NCBI GenBank assembly: GCA_041746415.1
Contig: JBGTHB010000167.1
Coordinates: 1-8,271 of the forward strand
DNA from: JBGTHB01 sp041746415
GTDB lineage: Bacteria; Pseudomonadota; Gammaproteobacteria; Coxiellales; Coxiellaceae
Reading direction: 5' to 3'
Length of the DNA stretch: 8,271 nt
Position 1 is the first letter of the stretch, and every line of letters begins with the position of its first letter. A model generated the notes under the pieces. The model did not search any database and was not told where the DNA came from. It saw nothing but the letters and a program-made list of their open reading frames with translations. A program made the translations under genes and the position numbers. Below, piece after piece: positions 6,197 to 8,271 of this stretch.

Positions 6197-6545
6197 GCTT
6201 ATCTTGGATTATAGGTTTAAGTAAAGCATCAATACGTGCGGCTTTTTCTTGTGTGTCATCATAAACAAAGCGTAACCGTGGCACATAACGTAATGCCGTT
6301 TTTTGGCCTAAATAATGACGAATTTTTGGCGTAGCGATGTCAAGTAACTTCATCACTTTTTCTTTGTACGCGGGATCCAATAACGAAACATAAATTTTGG
6401 CGTTGGATAAATCACTCGACATTTCTACTTCACGCACCGTCAAGTGCACATACGATGGATCACGCATTTCTTTGCGCAGAATCATCGCTACTTCATGCTG
6501 AATCAATTCACCGACTTGCTTGTTACGCTTAAACGATTTTGCCAT
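6168..6545 (-). CDS. rbfA: 30S ribosome-binding factor A
   Basis: RbfA is a small single-KH-fold protein that binds the immature 30S subunit near the 5' helix of 16S rRNA and helps its late maturation and cold adaptation. The 125 residues match the family throughout: MAKSFKRNKQVGELIQHEV start, the LRKEMRDP block, VEMSSDLSNAKIYVS in the core, and LRYVPRLRFVYDDT before the last helix, ending in an acidic tail (DKHDDETNDES). E. coli RbfA is 133 residues. Its ATG shares one base with the infB stop (TAATG), and its end overlaps truB, so the three genes are likely co-transcribed and translationally coupled. Confidence 0.97.
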   Translation of the reverse strand: MAKSFKRNKQVGELIQHEVAMILRKEMRDPSYVHLTVREVEMSSDLSNAKIYVSLLDPAYKEKVMKLLDIATPKIRHYLGQKTALRYVPRLRFVYDDTQEKAARIDALLKPIIQDKHDDETNDES

Positions 6546-8271
6546 TACAAACTACGCTTTACTTCAACTTTTTCATAAACTTCGATTTGGTCACCCGCTT
6601 TAACATCGTTGTAATTTTTCACCCCAATACCACATTCCATATTGCTGCGCACTTCACTGGCGTCTTCTTTAAAGCGCTTAAGGGATTCTAACTCGCCTTC
6701 GTAAATGACTACGTTATCGCGCAACACCCGAATCGGTAAATTACGTTTCACGATACCTTCCAATACCATACAGCCGGCAACCGCGCCCCATTTTGTGGAA
6801 CGGAATACTTCACGTACTTGTGCTAAACCAACAATCTTATCTTCAATTTCAGGTTTCAACATGCCCGACAAAGCGGCTTTAATTTGATTAATTAAATCGT
6901 AAATAATACTGTAATAATGCAAATCAAGGCCTTCACGACTGATTACCACTTTAGCTGAAGCATCAGCACGTACGTTAAAGCCCACTAAAATCGCGTTAGA
7001 AGCAACGGCTAAATTGGCATCGGATGCATTAATTCCACCCACACCACTGGCCACCACATTCACTTTCACTTCTTCATTAGACAATTTTGCCAATGATTCA
7101 TTAATTGCTTCAACCGAACCTTGAACGTCCGCTTTCAATACAATATTCAACACACTTTGTTGGGCTGTTTTGATTTGATCAAAAATATTTTCAAGTTTTG
7201 CTTTTTGTTGACGCGCAATTTGCACTTCACGGAATTTACCTTGACGAAAAGCAGCAATCTCACGGGCACGTTTTTCATTGGCCACACACACAACCGAATC
7301 ACCTGACGTGGGCGTGCCTGATAAACCAAGAATTTCAACCGGCATGGACGGACCAACTCGATCAATGTATTGACCATTGTCACTGATCATGGCGCGCACT
7401 TTACCAAACTCACGACCTGCTACCACCACATCGCCTTTTTTTAATTGGCCACGAATAACCAACACCGTTGCTACGGGACCACGCCCTTTATCTAAACGTG
7501 ATTCCACCACAATACCTTGTGCAGCACCATCCGCAACGGCTTTTAATTCCAATACTTCTGCTTGCAATAAAATGGAATCCAGCAACGCATCAATACCCGT
7601 GCCTTCTTTGGCAGAAATATTTTGAAACATGTTTTCACCACCCCATTCTTCGGAGATGACTTCATGTTGTGTCAATTCTTTTTTAACGCGTTCAGGGTCA
7701 GCATCGTATTTATCCATTTTATTGATAGCAACAACGATTGGCACTTTTGCCGCTTTAGCGTGCTGAATCGCTTCAACCGTTTGCGGTTTTACACCATCAT
7801 CAGCTGCCACCACCAGCACCACAATATCCGTGCATTGTGCACCACGAGCACGCAAGGCGGTAACCGCTTCGTGACCTGGCGTATCTAAAAAAGTAATCAT
7901 GCCTTTTTCGGTTTCAACGTGATAAGCGCCAATGTGTTGCGTAATGCCACCCGCTTCTTGGCTGGTCACCTTGGTACTGCGAATATAATCCAGTAACGAT
8001 GTTTTACCATGATCAACGTGACCCATAATGGTAACGACGGGCGCACGAGAAATAGGCTCGCTTGTTGATGTTTGCGCTTCAGTAATTAAATCTTCTTCTA
8101 CCGCATCTGTTTTCAATAGTTTTGGCGCGTGTCCCATTTCCTCAACCACAAGTGCTGCGGTTTCTTGGTCAATCATTTGATTGATGGTTACCATCGCACC
8201 CAGTTTCATCATTTCTTTAATGACTTCAGCTGCTTTAACTGACATGCGTTGTGCTAATTCCGCTACCGTAA
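6545..8271 (-). CDS. infB: Translation initiation factor IF-2, 5' end beyond window
   Basis: IF-2 is the GTPase that places fMet-tRNA on the 30S subunit and drives subunit joining. The frame is open to the right edge, giving 574 complete codons; the window starts within the VAELAQRMSVKAAEVIKEMM helical domain that precedes the G domain. The Met at 8245 is internal, not the start: E. coli IF-2 has 890 residues, so roughly a third (the variable N-terminal part) is missing. The G domain shows all motifs in order: G1 GHVDHGKT, G2 GGITQHIGAY, G3 DTPGH, G4 NKMD and G5 SAKEGTG. The later domains II, III and the fMet-tRNA-binding C-terminal domain (KRNLPIRVLRDNVVIYEGEL region) are intact to the end VEVKRSL. 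It is followed at once by rbfA, as in the usual nusA-infB-rbfA-truB operon. Confidence 0.99.
   Translation of the reverse strand, partial: TVAELAQRMSVKAAEVIKEMMKLGAMVTINQMIDQETAALVVEEMGHAPKLLKTDAVEEDLITEAQTSTSEPISRAPVVTIMGHVDHGKTSLLDYIRSTKVTSQEAGGITQHIGAYHVETEKGMITFLDTPGHEAVTALRARGAQCTDIVVLVVAADDGVKPQTVEAIQHAKAAKVPIVVAINKMDKYDADPERVKKELTQHEVISEEWGGENMFQNISAKEGTGIDALLDSILLQAEVLELKAVADGAAQGIVVESRLDKGRGPVATVLVIRGQLKKGDVVVAGREFGKVRAMISDNGQYIDRVGPSMPVEILGLSGTPTSGDSVVCVANEKRAREIAAFRQGKFREVQIARQQKAKLENIFDQIKTAQQSVLNIVLKADVQGSVEAINESLAKLSNEEVKVNVVASGVGGINASDANLAVASNAILVGFNVRADASAKVVISREGLDLHYYSIIYDLINQIKAALSGMLKPEIEDKIVGLAQVREVFRSTKWGAVAGCMVLEGIVKRNLPIRVLRDNVVIYEGELESLKRFKEDASEVRSNMECGIGVKNYNDVKAGDQIEVYEKVEVKRSL

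Noticed and set aside
7121..7888. Several short open frames on both strands within infB
   Set aside because: They are shadows of infB, whose domains are continuous and intact across the region.
8243..8245. ATG as the start of infB
   Set aside because: The frame continues upstream as VAELAQR, a conserved part of the IF-2 domain, so this Met is internal.

Overview
The window looks like chromosomal DNA from a moderately AT-rich gammaproteobacterium. The infB-rbfA-truB order, the Cys-type (zinc) HemB, a 17 kDa-antigen-type glycine-zipper lipoprotein, a secreted S1/P1 nuclease and a DUF962/Mpo1-like membrane protein together fit a Legionellales-like (Legionella/Coxiella-type) lineage. The lineage is inferred from gene content; no marker in the window settles it. 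I see no mobile element, CRISPR array, tRNA or rRNA.

Layout from right to left (most genes are on the minus strand): infB (its 5' part lies beyond the right edge), rbfA and truB form a tightly packed translation and ribosome-maturation block with a TAATG junction and a short overlap. The rpsO-pnp pair that usually follows truB in gammaproteobacteria is absent. Instead there is a 263-bp spacer and then a 456-residue multi-spanning membrane protein that I cannot assign to a family. Its 3' end overlaps, tail to tail, the only plus-strand gene, an Mpo1-like (DUF962) membrane protein. A perfect 11-bp hairpin sits just past the stop of the Mpo1-like gene and inside the coding end of the unknown gene.

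Divergent from the Mpo1-like gene lies a minus-strand pair: a secreted S1/P1-type zinc nuclease, then a glycine-zipper outer-membrane lipoprotein that ends at a strong intrinsic terminator. Directly after that terminator come hemB (porphobilinogen synthase) and queD (6-carboxytetrahydropterin synthase family), joined by an ATGA overlap; queD runs off the left edge.

Functionally the window mixes core housekeeping (translation initiation, 30S maturation, tRNA pseudouridylation, tetrapyrrole and queuosine-precursor synthesis) with cell-envelope genes (nuclease, lipoprotein, two membrane proteins). The parts least explained by known biology are the unknown membrane protein, its overlap and hairpin with the Mpo1-like gene, and the spacer upstream of it. 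I did not find convincing evidence of a new defence or mobile system.
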